DNA from: Nitrosomonadales bacterium
GTDB lineage: Bacteria; Pseudomonadota; Gammaproteobacteria; Burkholderiales; Gallionellaceae
Assembly: GCA_016234685.1 (NCBI GenBank)
Contig: JACRAT010000030.1
Location: 81,853-145,852, forward strand
Length of the DNA stretch: 64,000 nt
Direction: 5' to 3'
The notes under the pieces are model-generated. The model was given only the letters and a program-made list of their open reading frames with translations. It had not been told where the DNA came from and made no database searches. Every line of letters begins with the position of its first letter. Positions within the stretch are counted from its first letter, which is position 1. Positions 7,943 to 17,566 of the stretch are shown one piece after another. Both the position numbers and the translations under genes were made by a program.

Positions 7943-9058
7943 TTACTTGTCGATCTGCTTATAGAGTGCTTCGATCAGCTTCTGCGCATCCGCATCGCCC
8001 GCGTCGTTCGGAGTCGTTGCCGAGACCTCGCAACCCGCCCCCCCATCACGCACGGTCACGCGGAAATGCTTGGGTTCGTCGTCACCTTGCCAGAACTTCA
8101 GGCGATCCAGCAAACCCTTTTCTTCCTGCTGAGCGCCGCTCACCACGAAGTACACGCCATCGGCACGATTTTTATCTTCCACGCGCAGGCCTGCACGCTC
8201 GATGGCCAAACCGACACGACGCCAACTCTTATCGAACGGCTCGCCCAACTGGATGATCTTGCTGCCGCCCGCCAGCTCCTGCAATCTGGCCACGCCGCTA
8301 CCCACCGCAGCAGCATCACCTGCCGCCAACGCCTTGGCATCCACTTCGGCGACGCCGCCCAGCTTCACCACCAACATCTGCAACATGGCGGCTTCCTGCT
8401 CGGGGTCGTTCGGCAGATTCACCCATTTGGTGCTGTTACCGTTGTCCGTCTGCACTTCTTCCTTACCGAAATGCGTGATATAGACCTCAGTACCCTTGCC
8501 GTCCTTGCTGCGCTCCAAACGAGCGCGATACATATCTTTCTGCGGCGAAGAGTAGATCCCGTCGAACACCTTGCCGATCACATTGCGCAAGCCGCCTTGC
8601 GGGATCTTCGCGCGATTCTCGGCCCAATCCGTCTCAATCAGGCCAGCTTGCGAATTCTCGCTCACGATATTGAAACCGTTGGCCAACCAGAACTCCTTGA
8701 CCTGCGGCCAGACATTCTCGGCCTGCTCGCTCGTCACCAACCAACGCCGCGCGCCCTCACGCTCGATGCGGACAGTCTTGCTCTGCGGCAACACGCTAGG
8801 CCCGCGCACGACACGCCCGTCCGCCGCCTGACCGCCCTGTGCATATTCAGAATAGCTGGCGACCGACTCGCCCTCGCTGCCGGGGATGGTGTAGCGACCA
8901 TCGGTGTTCGGCGTACTCAATCCCGGCGGGATCTCCAGCGCAGGCACACTCACCGCCTGCTTCTTGTAATCCACGCGCTTGGTCTCGATCCCCAACATGC
9001 TGCATCCAGCCAAAGTCAACAAAGCACTTGTCAGCGCTGCCATCTTTACGTTTTTCAT
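7943..9058 (-). CDS. bamC: Outer membrane assembly lipoprotein BamC
   Basis: A 371-aa lipoprotein of the BAM complex, formerly NlpB/DapX. A signal peptide ends in the lipobox LAGC near residue 18. The two helix-grip domains span roughly 95-200 and 245-370. The ATG at 9058 has AAGGA at good spacing, so it is preferred over the ATG at 9064. The dapA-bamC order is the same as in E. coli. BamA of the same complex is encoded at 44856 in this window. Confidence 0.92.
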   Translation of the reverse strand: MKNVKMAALTSALLTLAGCSMLGIETKRVDYKKQAVSVPALEIPPGLSTPNTDGRYTIPGSEGESVASYSEYAQGGQAADGRVVRGPSVLPQSKTVRIEREGARRWLVTSEQAENVWPQVKEFWLANGFNIVSENSQAGLIETDWAENRAKIPQGGLRNVIGKVFDGIYSSPQKDMYRARLERSKDGKGTEVYITHFGKEEVQTDNGNSTKWVNLPNDPEQEAAMLQMLVVKLGGVAEVDAKALAAGDAAAVGSGVARLQELAGGSKIIQLGEPFDKSWRRVGLAIERAGLRVEDKNRADGVYFVVSGAQQEEKGLLDRLKFWQGDDEPKHFRVTVRDGGAGCEVSATTPNDAGDADAQKLIEALYKQIDK

Positions 9059-9080
9059 AACCATCCTTGAATAAGCAGCT

Positions 9081-9977
9081 TTAATTGATCACACCAGCGC
9101 GACGCATCGCATCTTCCACCACCCCTTGGGCTGCGGCAGAAAGCAGCGTCATCGGCAAACGCAACACATTCTTGACCCGGCCCAGACGGGCCACCGCCCA
9201 CTTGACCGGAATGGGATTCGCCTCGACGAACAGATGGCGGTGCAACGGCAACAGGCGGTAGTTGATCTCACGCGCCGTCGCCACATCGCCCGCCAGCGCC
9301 GCCGCACACATCTCGTGCATCAGACGCGGCGCAACATTGGCCGTCACCGAGATCGTGCCCGCCGCGCCCAGCAGGATCAGCGACATCGTCGTCGCATCAT
9401 CGCCGCTGTACACCGCAAAATCCCCGATGCTCTCCTTCAATGCAGCCGCACGTTGCAATAAATCGCTGCCGCGCTCCAAATTGCCCGTCGCATCCTTGAT
9501 GCCGACGATATTGGGAATCTGCGCCAGACGCAGAACCGTATCGTTGCTCATGTCCGCGCCGGTACGTCCCGGCACGTTGTACAGAATGTGCGGCATATCC
9601 ACCGCCTCGGCGATGGCCTTGAAATGCTGATACAAACCTTCTTGCGTCGGCTTGTTGTAATAGGGCACCACGGTCAGCGAAGCCACCGCGCCCGCCTTTT
9701 TCGAGAACGAGGCCAGCTCGATCGCCTCTTTGGTACAGTTAGCCCCCGTACCGGCGATGATGGGGATGCGCCCGGCAGCATGCTTCACCGCCTCGGCGAT
9801 CAGCAACTCATGCTCCGCCAAATCCACCGTCGGCGACTCCCCGGTCGTCCCGACCACCACGATGCCGTCCGTGCCTTCGGCGATGTGGAAGTCGATCAGA
9901 CTGCGGAATGCGTCCAAATCCAGACTGCCGTCCTCATGCATCGGGGTGACAATCGCAACAATACTGCCTTTAATCAT
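9081..9977 (-). CDS. dapA: 4-hydroxy-tetrahydrodipicolinate synthase
   Basis: A 298-aa TIM-barrel aldolase that condenses pyruvate and aspartate semialdehyde in lysine and diaminopimelate synthesis. Visible are GTTGESPT, the catalytic Tyr in LYNVPGRTG and the Schiff-base lysine in GIKDATG. The start [13 protein letters not shown] at 9977 matches the family start; an ATG at 9986 and a TTG at 9992 are alternatives. First gene of the dapA-bamC-hydrolase unit, divergent from feoA. Confidence 0.96.
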   Translation of the reverse strand: MIKGSIVAIVTPMHEDGSLDLDAFRSLIDFHIAEGTDGIVVVGTTGESPTVDLAEHELLIAEAVKHAAGRIPIIAGTGANCTKEAIELASFSKKAGAVASLTVVPYYNKPTQEGLYQHFKAIAEAVDMPHILYNVPGRTGADMSNDTVLRLAQIPNIVGIKDATGNLERGSDLLQRAAALKESIGDFAVYSGDDATTMSLILLGAAGTISVTANVAPRLMHEMCAAALAGDVATAREINYRLLPLHRHLFVEANPIPVKWAVARLGRVKNVLRLPMTLLSAAAQGVVEDAMRRAGVIN

Positions 9978-10114
9978 CTCAGCCATTCTCAAATTCAGCG
10001 CCTACCGTAGGGCGCCCTCGTTCAGGACGCGCAATTCTACCCGATTCAGCCAACCCTGCATAAGTCCTGATAGGCGCCGCAGCGGCAGGTCGGGAACTAT
10101 GGAATAATGCAGCC

Positions 10115-10369
10115 ATGTCTGCTGCTGAACCGCTGCCCCCTACCGTTACGCTTGCCTCGCTCCATCCTGGCGACGCTGCCACCCTCGCCGCCATCCATAC
10201 CGATGATGCGCTGTATCAGCGCCTGCTGGCGCTGGGTTTTCGCAGCGGAAAGCTGGTGCAGGTGATTCGCCGCGCCAGTTTCGGCGGGCCACTGCAAGTC
10301 CGTATCGGCACCACCGACATTTTGCTGCGCCGCGCCGAAGCCGAGAAGATCACGGTGCAGCAACCATGA
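10115..10369 (+). CDS. feoA: Ferrous iron transport protein A
   Basis: An 84-aa SH3-like FeoA domain protein that accompanies the ferrous-iron transporter FeoB. The core reads LHPGDAATL...LALGFRSGKLVQVIRRASFGGPLQVRI, with the usual leader-strand and GGP turn. The stop overlaps the feoB start by four bases, so translation is coupled. No convincing Fur box is visible between dapA and feoA, although Fur or Fnr control would be expected. Confidence 0.93.
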   Translation: MSAAEPLPPTVTLASLHPGDAATLAAIHTDDALYQRLLALGFRSGKLVQVIRRASFGGPLQVRIGTTDILLRRAEAEKITVQQP

Positions 10370-12153
10370 AGCGCATCGCCCTGCTGGGGATGCCCAACAC
10401 CGGCAAATCCACCCTATTCAACCGCATGACCGGCGGCGCGGCGCGCGTGGGCAACTGGCCCGGCATCACGGTGGAGCTGCTCACCGGCAAGATTCTGCTC
10501 GGCGCGAACATGGTGGAGATCATCGACCTGCCCGGCATCTACGACCTGCACGGTTTTTCTGAAGACGAGCAAGTGGTGCGCCATTTCCTGCACGACAACG
10601 TGCCCGACTTGGCGCTGATCGTGCTCAACGCCACCCAGATCGAGCGCCAGTTGAGCCTGCTACTGCAACTCAAGCAGCTCAATCTCAATATGGTGGTGCT
10701 GCTCAACATGGCGGACGAGGCGAAGAAGTTCGGCATCACCATCGACAGCGCCAAGATGAGCGAGTCGCTCGGCATCCCCATCTTTCAGATGAGCGCCAAA
10801 TATGGCACAGGCTACCCCGAGGCGCTGCACGCTGCCACCCGCGCCCTGCGCTACCCCACGCCCCGCATGGCGGAACAACTGCGCGCCCAGTTGGAGCAAG
10901 ACGACCACATCGAATCCGAGATGGCGCGCGTTTTACAGCACTCGGTGCAAGTCCCGGCGCGGATGCCGGACAACCTCACCACCCGGCTCGACCAGCTGAT
11001 GCTGCACCCCTGGCTGGGCCTGCCGATCTTTTTCGGCATCATGTATCTACTGTTCCAAGGCATCTTCCTGTTCGGCCAGCCGCTGCAAGCGGGCGTCAAC
11101 ACTGCCTTCGGCTGGCTGCGCGAGGCCGCCGTCGCCCCGCTGTTCTCCGGCCTTCCGCCCACCCTGCAAGGTCTGCTGCTGGACGGCGTCTACAACGGCG
11201 TCGCCACCGTCGCCGCTTTCGTCCCCATCATCGTGCTGTTCTTCCTGTTCATGGCCATCGTCGAAGACACTGGCTACCTGTCGCGCGCCGCCTTCCTGAT
11301 GGACGCGCTGATGGCAAAGATGGGGCTGGACGGGCGCAGTTTCGTGATGCTGCTGATGGGGTTCGGCTGCAACGTACCCGCACTGATGGGCACGCGGGTG
11401 ATGCGTTCGCGCAGCCTGCGCATGCTGTCGATGCTGGTGATCCCGTTCTCGCTGTGCTCGGCGCGCTTGCAGGTGTTCGTCTTCGTCAGTGCCGCGCTGT
11501 TCTCACCGCAGGCCGCTCCGCTGGCGCTGTTCAGCCTGTATCTGTTCAGCTTCGCCGCCGCCATCGTCACCGCGCTGCTGTTCAAGGGCCAATTCCCCAA
11601 CAACGAACCTTTCGTGCTGGAGCTACCGCCCTACCGCTTCCCCACCGGGCGGCAGATGGTGATGCGCGGCTGGCACGAGGTCACTCACTTCCTGCGCCGC
11701 GCCACCCAGTTCATCGTCGCTGGCGTGGTGCTGGTCTGGCTGCTCACCCATCTGCCTGCCTCCGCCACCCCGGCAGGCAGCGATACTTTCGCCGGCATCA
11801 TCGGCGGCTGGCTGCATCCCTTGTTCGCGCCCATAGGCATCACCCCGGAGCTGACCATCGCGCTGATCTTCGGCTTCGTCGCCAAGGAGATCGTCATCGG
11901 CTCGCTGGCGGTGATCTACGGCCTTTCCGGCGAAGCGCTCTCCGGCGCGCTGGCCCAGCAACTGGATTGGGTGCAGGCCTACAGCTTCATGCTGTTCACC
12001 CTGATCTACACGCCCTGCCTCTCCGCCATCGCCACACTGCGCAGCGAGTCGCGGAACATGGGTTTCACCCTGTTCGCTATCGGCTGGTCGCTCGTCCTCG
12101 CTTGGGCGGTCAGCTTCACCTTCTATCAAGGCGCGCGCTGGCTGGGATATTAG
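10366..12153 (+). CDS. feoB: Ferrous iron transporter FeoB (short form)
   Basis: A 595-aa inner-membrane ferrous-iron transporter. The N-terminal G domain has G1 GMPNTGKST, the GNWPGITVE switch, G3 DLPGIYDL and G4 NMAD. The membrane part begins near residue 220 and contains the two Gate segments (GFGCNVPALMGTR and the later KEIVIGS). At 595 residues it is about 150 shorter than E. coli FeoB; the region between the G domain and the first membrane helix is compact. There is no feoC. It forms a two-gene operon with feoA. Confidence 0.94.
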   Translation: MKRIALLGMPNTGKSTLFNRMTGGAARVGNWPGITVELLTGKILLGANMVEIIDLPGIYDLHGFSEDEQVVRHFLHDNVPDLALIVLNATQIERQLSLLLQLKQLNLNMVVLLNMADEAKKFGITIDSAKMSESLGIPIFQMSAKYGTGYPEALHAATRALRYPTPRMAEQLRAQLEQDDHIESEMARVLQHSVQVPARMPDNLTTRLDQLMLHPWLGLPIFFGIMYLLFQGIFLFGQPLQAGVNTAFGWLREAAVAPLFSGLPPTLQGLLLDGVYNGVATVAAFVPIIVLFFLFMAIVEDTGYLSRAAFLMDALMAKMGLDGRSFVMLLMGFGCNVPALMGTRVMRSRSLRMLSMLVIPFSLCSARLQVFVFVSAALFSPQAAPLALFSLYLFSFAAAIVTALLFKGQFPNNEPFVLELPPYRFPTGRQMVMRGWHEVTHFLRRATQFIVAGVVLVWLLTHLPASATPAGSDTFAGIIGGWLHPLFAPIGITPELTIALIFGFVAKEIVIGSLAVIYGLSGEALSGALAQQLDWVQAYSFMLFTLIYTPCLSAIATLRSESRNMGFTLFAIGWSLVLAWAVSFTFYQGARWLGY

Positions 12154-12250
12154 GCGAATCGAGACGACTAATTACGCTACAATCCCGCCGCATAGGAGCA
12201 CCCGTAACCGCCGTATAAAAATAATCATAACGGCCAGAAAATACATAAAG

Positions 12251-12370
12251 ATGCCCACTAACCGAACTGTAGCCAACGCAACACAGCCCGTCTCCGTCAT
12301 CGGAAGTCTTCGCCTGAACATCGCAAAACGCCACTCCCTCGCCTTGCTGGCGATCAGCAAGGGGAACTGA
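12251..12370 (+). CDS. Possible 39-aa leader peptide upstream of the nucleotide carriers
   Basis: An ATG-started frame of 39 codons ends two bases before the ATG of the first carrier gene. It is polar and lacks a signal peptide or known motif. A possible -10 (TACAAT at 12178-12183) precedes it. The position would allow translational coupling, but coding is unproven. Confidence 0.25.
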   Translation: MPTNRTVANATQPVSVIGSLRLNIAKRHSLALLAISKGN

Positions 12371-12372
12371 GC

Positions 12373-13779
12373 ATGGATTCTTTTTTCGTCCAATTCGTCG
12401 CATGGGCCTGGGAGTGGAAGTACGCCATCGCGCTGGTGATCGGCGCGGGTTTCTTCCAGCAACTGATGAAGATCCCCAAACAGGATCGGGTGTTCTCGCT
12501 GTACATGTGCAGCAGCTTCTTCCTCATCATCACCTCCTATTGGATACTCAAGCCGCTCAAAAAGGCGCTGTTCATCGGCTATCACAAGGCGCATGAGATG
12601 TCGCTGTTCGGCTCGGCGCTCAACCCGGCTCAGGCCGAATTGCTGGCAAAAGAGCTGAACGTGCTCGTCGCTTTCATCGCCATGATGGTATTCACCGTGC
12701 TGGCCAAGAACCTGAAGCGTGAGCATTACACCATGCTGGTCATTGCCTTCTTCGCACTCTGTCTGGCGCTGTTCTATCCCTTCATGGAACAGATGAGCGA
12801 ACTCACCGTCTGGACGTTCTACCTGTTCGGCGACCTGTTCATCACCGGCATGTTGCTGGTGTTCTTCTCCTTCCTTAACGATAGCTTCTCGCCCAAGTCA
12901 GCGAAACTCAGCTACAGCCTGATCGGCATCGGCGGCGTACTGGGCGGCTTCTTTGGCAGCGCCGTGGTGGCGGAGCAATCCATCATCGGCGACCCGCCCC
13001 AAGCCGTGCTGTGGTGTCTGGGGCTGGTGATCGTCATCCTCATCATGGAACACCTCGCCACCCATCTGGTCGCCAAGCGCCCGGTGCTAGATTATCAAGC
13101 CACTGTCAGCAAACCGGTCGAGACCGAGCACAAAGCCTCGGCGTTGGAAGGCGCGCGGCTGGCGATGCGCTCGTCCTACCTGCGCTGGCTGGCGGGCATC
13201 GTGATGCTGTACGAGATCACCTCCATCGTGGTCGACTACCAGTTCACCACCAGCGTGCTGCACTGGGTGGACAGCCACGATTACAAGATGTATTTCGCCT
13301 CGGTCTACGCCTTCTCCAACTTCACCGCGCTCATCATCCAAGTGTTCCTCACCGGCCTCATCATCCGCCGCTTCGGGCTGACCGTAGCGCTGATGATCCT
13401 GCCGCTGTCCGTGCTGCTGGGTTCGGTGAGCTATCTGTTCTACCCCATCCTGCTGTTCGGCAGCTTGCTTAACACCTTCGACTACGCCTTCGCCTACTCC
13501 ATCCAGCAAACCGCCAAGGAGTTGCTCTACGTACCCATCGCGCGCAAAGAGAAATACGAAGCCAAGGCTTTCATCGACACCTTTTTACTGCGTCTCGGCA
13601 AAGGGCTGGCCGTGCTGATGGTATACATGGGCAGCTTGTGGATGATAGGCACCACCACCAATGGTTTCTCCGTCCTGCTGATCGTCTGCATGATCGCCTG
13701 GGTGGGTTTGAGCATCGCCATCGGCAGACATCACAAGCAGCTAGAAATCAATCATCAGGCTGCCCACCCCAACCAGTGA
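12373..13779 (+). CDS. NTP/NDP exchange transporter-like membrane protein 1
   Basis: A 468-aa polytopic membrane protein with about 12 predicted helices. It resembles the ATP/ADP translocase (TLC/AAA) superfamily. The YWILKPLKKAL loop after helix 2 and the late segment with ELLYVPIARKEKY, then AKAFIDTFLLRLGK, match the conserved K-x-K-x-x-ID-T-x(3)-R pattern of these carriers. Classical members exchange ATP for ADP in plastids and intracellular bacteria; the cargo in a free-living host is unknown. It is followed 23 bp later by a homologous gene. Confidence 0.75.
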   Translation: MDSFFVQFVAWAWEWKYAIALVIGAGFFQQLMKIPKQDRVFSLYMCSSFFLIITSYWILKPLKKALFIGYHKAHEMSLFGSALNPAQAELLAKELNVLVAFIAMMVFTVLAKNLKREHYTMLVIAFFALCLALFYPFMEQMSELTVWTFYLFGDLFITGMLLVFFSFLNDSFSPKSAKLSYSLIGIGGVLGGFFGSAVVAEQSIIGDPPQAVLWCLGLVIVILIMEHLATHLVAKRPVLDYQATVSKPVETEHKASALEGARLAMRSSYLRWLAGIVMLYEITSIVVDYQFTTSVLHWVDSHDYKMYFASVYAFSNFTALIIQVFLTGLIIRRFGLTVALMILPLSVLLGSVSYLFYPILLFGSLLNTFDYAFAYSIQQTAKELLYVPIARKEKYEAKAFIDTFLLRLGKGLAVLMVYMGSLWMIGTTTNGFSVLLIVCMIAWVGLSIAIGRHHKQLEINHQAAHPNQ

Positions 13780-13802
13780 GCGCCTGATCCAACCGATCTT
13801 CG

Positions 13803-15146
13803 ATGAATCAACCGCACAAAAGAATCTCGCTCACCCCGCTGGAAAGGCTGCTCTCCGCCTTCACCAAGATCCACGCGGGCGAAGGCATCAGCGTCAGCTA
13901 CTTCTTCGCCAACGCTTTTCTGCTGCTGTTCGTCTATTACCTGCTGAAGCCGGTACGCGACGCACTGGTGCTGACCGAGGGCGGCGCAGAATTGCGCAGC
14001 TACGCGCTCGCCATCCAAGCCATCCTGCTGATGGCGGCCATTCCGCTGTATAGCTACCTGTTCCACGGGATGCAACGCCTGACGCTGCTGCGTTCCATCA
14101 TCCTGTTCTTCTCGGCCAATCTGGTGGTGTTCTTTGCGCTGGGCATGGCGCACATCAACGTTGGGGTCGCCTTCTTCATCTGGCTGGGCATCATCAGCGT
14201 GACGCTGGTGGCCGAGTTCTGGGCCTTCTCCGCCGATGTCTTTAACGTCGCAGCGGGCCACCGCTTGTTCGCCCTGATCGCGGCAGGCTCTTCGCTGGGA
14301 TCACTGCTCGGATCACAAGTCTCGAAGATGCTGTTCTCCCACATCGGCGCTTACGGCCTTATGCTGGTCGCCGCCGTCTGTCTCGCCCTCACAGCCCTGC
14401 TGTGCGGCCACGCAGAGCGCACCGTACCGGAAAGGTCGCGCTGTCAGCCGGAAGACGCCAGCCACACGGCGAAACGCGCCAGCCTGCTCGAAGGTTTTTC
14501 CATCGTACTGAACGACCGCTACCTGCTGCTGGTCGGCGTCTTCGTACTGCTACTCAACTGCATCAACAGCACCGGCGAATTCATCCTCGCCAAGATCATC
14601 GTCGCACAGGCCGAAGCCGCCATCTCCGCCAACCCGGCCCTCATCAAGAGCGAGATCATCGGCACGACCTACGGCAACTATTATTTCTGGGTCAACCTGC
14701 TCACCGTGCTCGCCCAGTTCCTGCTGGTGCGCCGCATGTGGCAACTGGTCGGCATCCCCGGCGCACTGCTCACCGCCCCCATCATCGCCATCGCGGGCTA
14801 TGGGCTGATCTCCTTCATGCCCACCTTCACGCTGGTCTATCTCTACAAGATACTGGAGAACAGCACCGATTATTCCATTCAAAGCACCACCCGCCACGCA
14901 CTGTTCCTGCCAGTCAGCCATTCGAAGAAATTTCAGGGCAAGACTTGCATCGACACGCTCATCTGGCGCTTGGGAGATCTGATTCAAGCACTGGTGGTCT
15001 ACGTCGGCCTCAACGTCTTCGGCTTCGGCATCACCCACTTTGCTGTCGTCAACTTCGTCCTCTCCATCGCTTGGCTGCTGGCGGTCATCGCCATCGGCGT
15101 GCTGTACAAGAGAACCACCAAACTACCCGCCAAACTCGTCGAGTAA
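13803..15146 (+). CDS. NTP/NDP exchange transporter-like membrane protein 2
   Basis: A 447-aa multi-spanning protein that is a diverged paralogue of the preceding gene. It has the corresponding YYLLKPVRDALVL loop and, near residue 375, ALFLPVSHSKKFQGKTCIDT followed by IWRLGD. The K-x-K-x-x-IDT-x(3)-R signature is shared (here FQGKTCIDT-LIWR). Two adjacent, non-identical carriers may work as a heterodimer or have different substrates; both are inference. It converges with the peptide-binding protein gene at 15248. Confidence 0.75.
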   Translation: MNQPHKRISLTPLERLLSAFTKIHAGEGISVSYFFANAFLLLFVYYLLKPVRDALVLTEGGAELRSYALAIQAILLMAAIPLYSYLFHGMQRLTLLRSIILFFSANLVVFFALGMAHINVGVAFFIWLGIISVTLVAEFWAFSADVFNVAAGHRLFALIAAGSSLGSLLGSQVSKMLFSHIGAYGLMLVAAVCLALTALLCGHAERTVPERSRCQPEDASHTAKRASLLEGFSIVLNDRYLLLVGVFVLLLNCINSTGEFILAKIIVAQAEAAISANPALIKSEIIGTTYGNYYFWVNLLTVLAQFLLVRRMWQLVGIPGALLTAPIIAIAGYGLISFMPTFTLVYLYKILENSTDYSIQSTTRHALFLPVSHSKKFQGKTCIDTLIWRLGDLIQALVVYVGLNVFGFGITHFAVVNFVLSIAWLLAVIAIGVLYKRTTKLPAKLVE

Positions 15147-15247
15147 CACCGCCCTGACCCTGCGATTTCGGGACTCGGCTGAACAACGCGATGCGCGAAT
15201 GGGTGAAGACCCACACGGCCTAGTGATGCTCACGGGATGACACCCGC

Positions 15248-17386
15248 TCAGCGACCTTCCGCGCGCCGCCGCAAAGTGCGGCGCAGCCACCAGCCGCCGC
15301 CCAGCAAGCCCGCCCCGATCAGCCACAACGGCCACAGCACCGGCTGATTCCACTGCCCGCGCAACCGCTCGCGCTGCGCCGCGTCGATACGCAGATACTT
15401 CAGGTTGTTGTGCGCCATCTTGTTCGGCTTGCTGTTGTGCAGCCAGCTATGGCGCAGCACATAGTCCTTGGGATGAAAGCCCCACAGCCAAGGCGAATCG
15501 CGGCGCAGGATCTCCAGCATCTGGTCGATCAGCGCCTGACGGGCCGCGCCGTTGGGCATGTTCTTCACCTGCTCGAACAAGTGATCGTATTCCGGGTTGC
15601 TGTAGTTCGCCGCATTCTCGCCGCTGAATTTCACCTTGCCCTGCGGGCCGTGCAGCAGGAACAGGAAATTCTCCGGGTCGGGGTAGTCAGCGTTCCAGCC
15701 GTAATAGAACATCTGCGTATCACCGCGCCGCACCTTGTCCTGAAAGCGGTTGTAGTCGGTGCTACGCACCACCAACTGGATGTGCAGCTTGTCGAACTGC
15801 TTGCGCAGCCAGTCCAGCCGCGACTTGTTGCCCACGCCGCTGGCCGTGGTGTCGAGATAGATCACCAGCGGCTGGCCGCTCTTGGCATCCAGCCCGTTCG
15901 GATAGCCCGCCTCGGCCAACAGGCGGCGCGCCTCCTCGATGGACTTGCGCTTCGGCTCGCCGTTCGCCCAGTCGTACACATAGTGATTGGTGCCCGCCTC
16001 GCCCTCGCGGTGGCCAAAGATGCCCGGCGGGATCGGCGACTGCGCCGCGATACCGCGCCCGTTGGCGAAGATCGAGATGAATTCCTCATAGTCCACCGCG
16101 ATGGCGATGGCACGGCGCAGCTTGCGGGCTGAATCCGAACTCCCGCCCACCACCGGATCGAGCCAGTTGAAACCCATGTAAGTCGTCGAGGTCGCCACCG
16201 AGGTGGAAAGCACGATGCCCTGCGCCGCCATCTCATCCGTCACATTGGCCTCGCCACCCACGCTCACCGCCACCGCCTGATCGAAGCTGTCCGAACTGAT
16301 GCCGGAAGCGTCGTACCAGCCTTGCAGAAATTTGTTCCAATAGGGGATGGTTTCCTTTTCCAGCGAGAACACCACCTTGTCGATCAGCGGCAGCGGACGG
16401 CCCGCATCGGCCAGCAGACCCGCCTCTCGGTCGCCCGCCTCGCCCTCGGCGGGATAAAACTCGCCGGAGAAATTGGGGTTGCGGCTCAGCACCATGCGCC
16501 GATTCGGATCATTCTCCGACAGGTAGTACGGCCCGCTGCCGATCGGCCACCAATCCAGCGTCAGATTGCGCTCACGCATCCCCGGCTGAGCGTAGAAACG
16601 CTCCACCTCCCAAGGCATGGGCGCGAAGAACGGCATCGCCAGCCAGTAGGCGAACTGCGGATACTTGCCGATCACCTTGATGCGATAGGTCTGCGCATCC
16701 ACCACCTCCACCCCTGGCAAGGGATATTGGTTCAGGTCGAACCAGCCATCGGCCTGCTGCTTGCGCGCCTGCCGCAAGGTGGCGGCATACTCCTTCAGGC
16801 CGACGATATATTCCGCCATCAGCCCGAAGATGGGCGAATGCAGGTCGGGATGCGCCAGCCGCTTGATCTGGTAGGCATAGTCCGCCGCCGTCACCGCCCG
16901 CATCCCCGTCTCGGCAAAATCGCCCAAGCCGTGGATGTCGCGCAGCCCGTCCGCCGTCATCCCCAGATAACGCGGCTGCCCCGCCGCATCGCGCGCCAAA
17001 GCTGGATGTGGCTGATAACGCAAGTCCGCCCGCAACCGCACCTCGTACACGCTGAACGCCACTCGGGCGACAGGCGCATCGTCCGGCAGCGCACGCCCAG
17101 CCGCATCCAGATAACGCACCGACGGCATCGCCCCCGCCGCTTGCGGGATCAACTCGTAAGGGCGCTTCAGATAGTGATATTGCAACGGTGGCTGATATAT
17201 CTGCGACAGGAACTCGTACTCGTTCTCGCTATAGGCCTGTACCGGATCGAGATGCTTGGGCCGCTCGGTGAACGCCGAATAATAGATCGCCTGCCCCGCA
17301 TCGCCGGAAGGATAAGGATCGTTCCACGAGCCGCCATCACAGGCGGCAAGCAACAACACAAGCGGAAGGAGAGGGAGCCATTTCAT
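15248..17386 (-). CDS. ABC-type oligopeptide-binding lipoprotein with C-terminal membrane helix
   Basis: A 712-aa family 5 solute-binding protein (DppA/OppA type). The signal peptide ends in lipobox LAAC at about residue 15. The mature part has typical SBP_bac_5 segments (PIGSGPYYL, YYGWNADYPDPENFL). Unlike standard binding proteins it ends with a hydrophobic helix (WPLWLIGAGLLGG) and an Arg-rich tail, so the protein may be held at both ends. No permease or ATPase genes are adjacent, so it is an orphan binding protein here. Confidence 0.85.
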   Translation of the reverse strand: MKWLPLLPLVLLLAACDGGSWNDPYPSGDAGQAIYYSAFTERPKHLDPVQAYSENEYEFLSQIYQPPLQYHYLKRPYELIPQAAGAMPSVRYLDAAGRALPDDAPVARVAFSVYEVRLRADLRYQPHPALARDAAGQPRYLGMTADGLRDIHGLGDFAETGMRAVTAADYAYQIKRLAHPDLHSPIFGLMAEYIVGLKEYAATLRQARKQQADGWFDLNQYPLPGVEVVDAQTYRIKVIGKYPQFAYWLAMPFFAPMPWEVERFYAQPGMRERNLTLDWWPIGSGPYYLSENDPNRRMVLSRNPNFSGEFYPAEGEAGDREAGLLADAGRPLPLIDKVVFSLEKETIPYWNKFLQGWYDASGISSDSFDQAVAVSVGGEANVTDEMAAQGIVLSTSVATSTTYMGFNWLDPVVGGSSDSARKLRRAIAIAVDYEEFISIFANGRGIAAQSPIPPGIFGHREGEAGTNHYVYDWANGEPKRKSIEEARRLLAEAGYPNGLDAKSGQPLVIYLDTTASGVGNKSRLDWLRKQFDKLHIQLVVRSTDYNRFQDKVRRGDTQMFYYGWNADYPDPENFLFLLHGPQGKVKFSGENAANYSNPEYDHLFEQVKNMPNGAARQALIDQMLEILRRDSPWLWGFHPKDYVLRHSWLHNSKPNKMAHNNLKYLRIDAAQRERLRGQWNQPVLWPLWLIGAGLLGGGWWLRRTLRRRAEGR

Positions 17387-17566
17387 GGCGCAGGAGTTTA
17401 ACGGAATGAGGCGCGGGATGGGGCGACTCCGTGTGCGGGCGGATGGCCTCTCTGCGCCCTATCCCTGACCGCTTCCGAAATACGCCGCCCCTCATGCTGT
17501 GGATGTAACGTTGCGCTCACTCCGCAAGGCGGCCAAACTGCGGCCGGTCAACGCTCCCTCATCACA

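Noticed and set aside
9978..10114. Fur box between dapA and feoA
   Set aside because: I looked for a GATAATGATAATC-like palindrome and found no convincing match.
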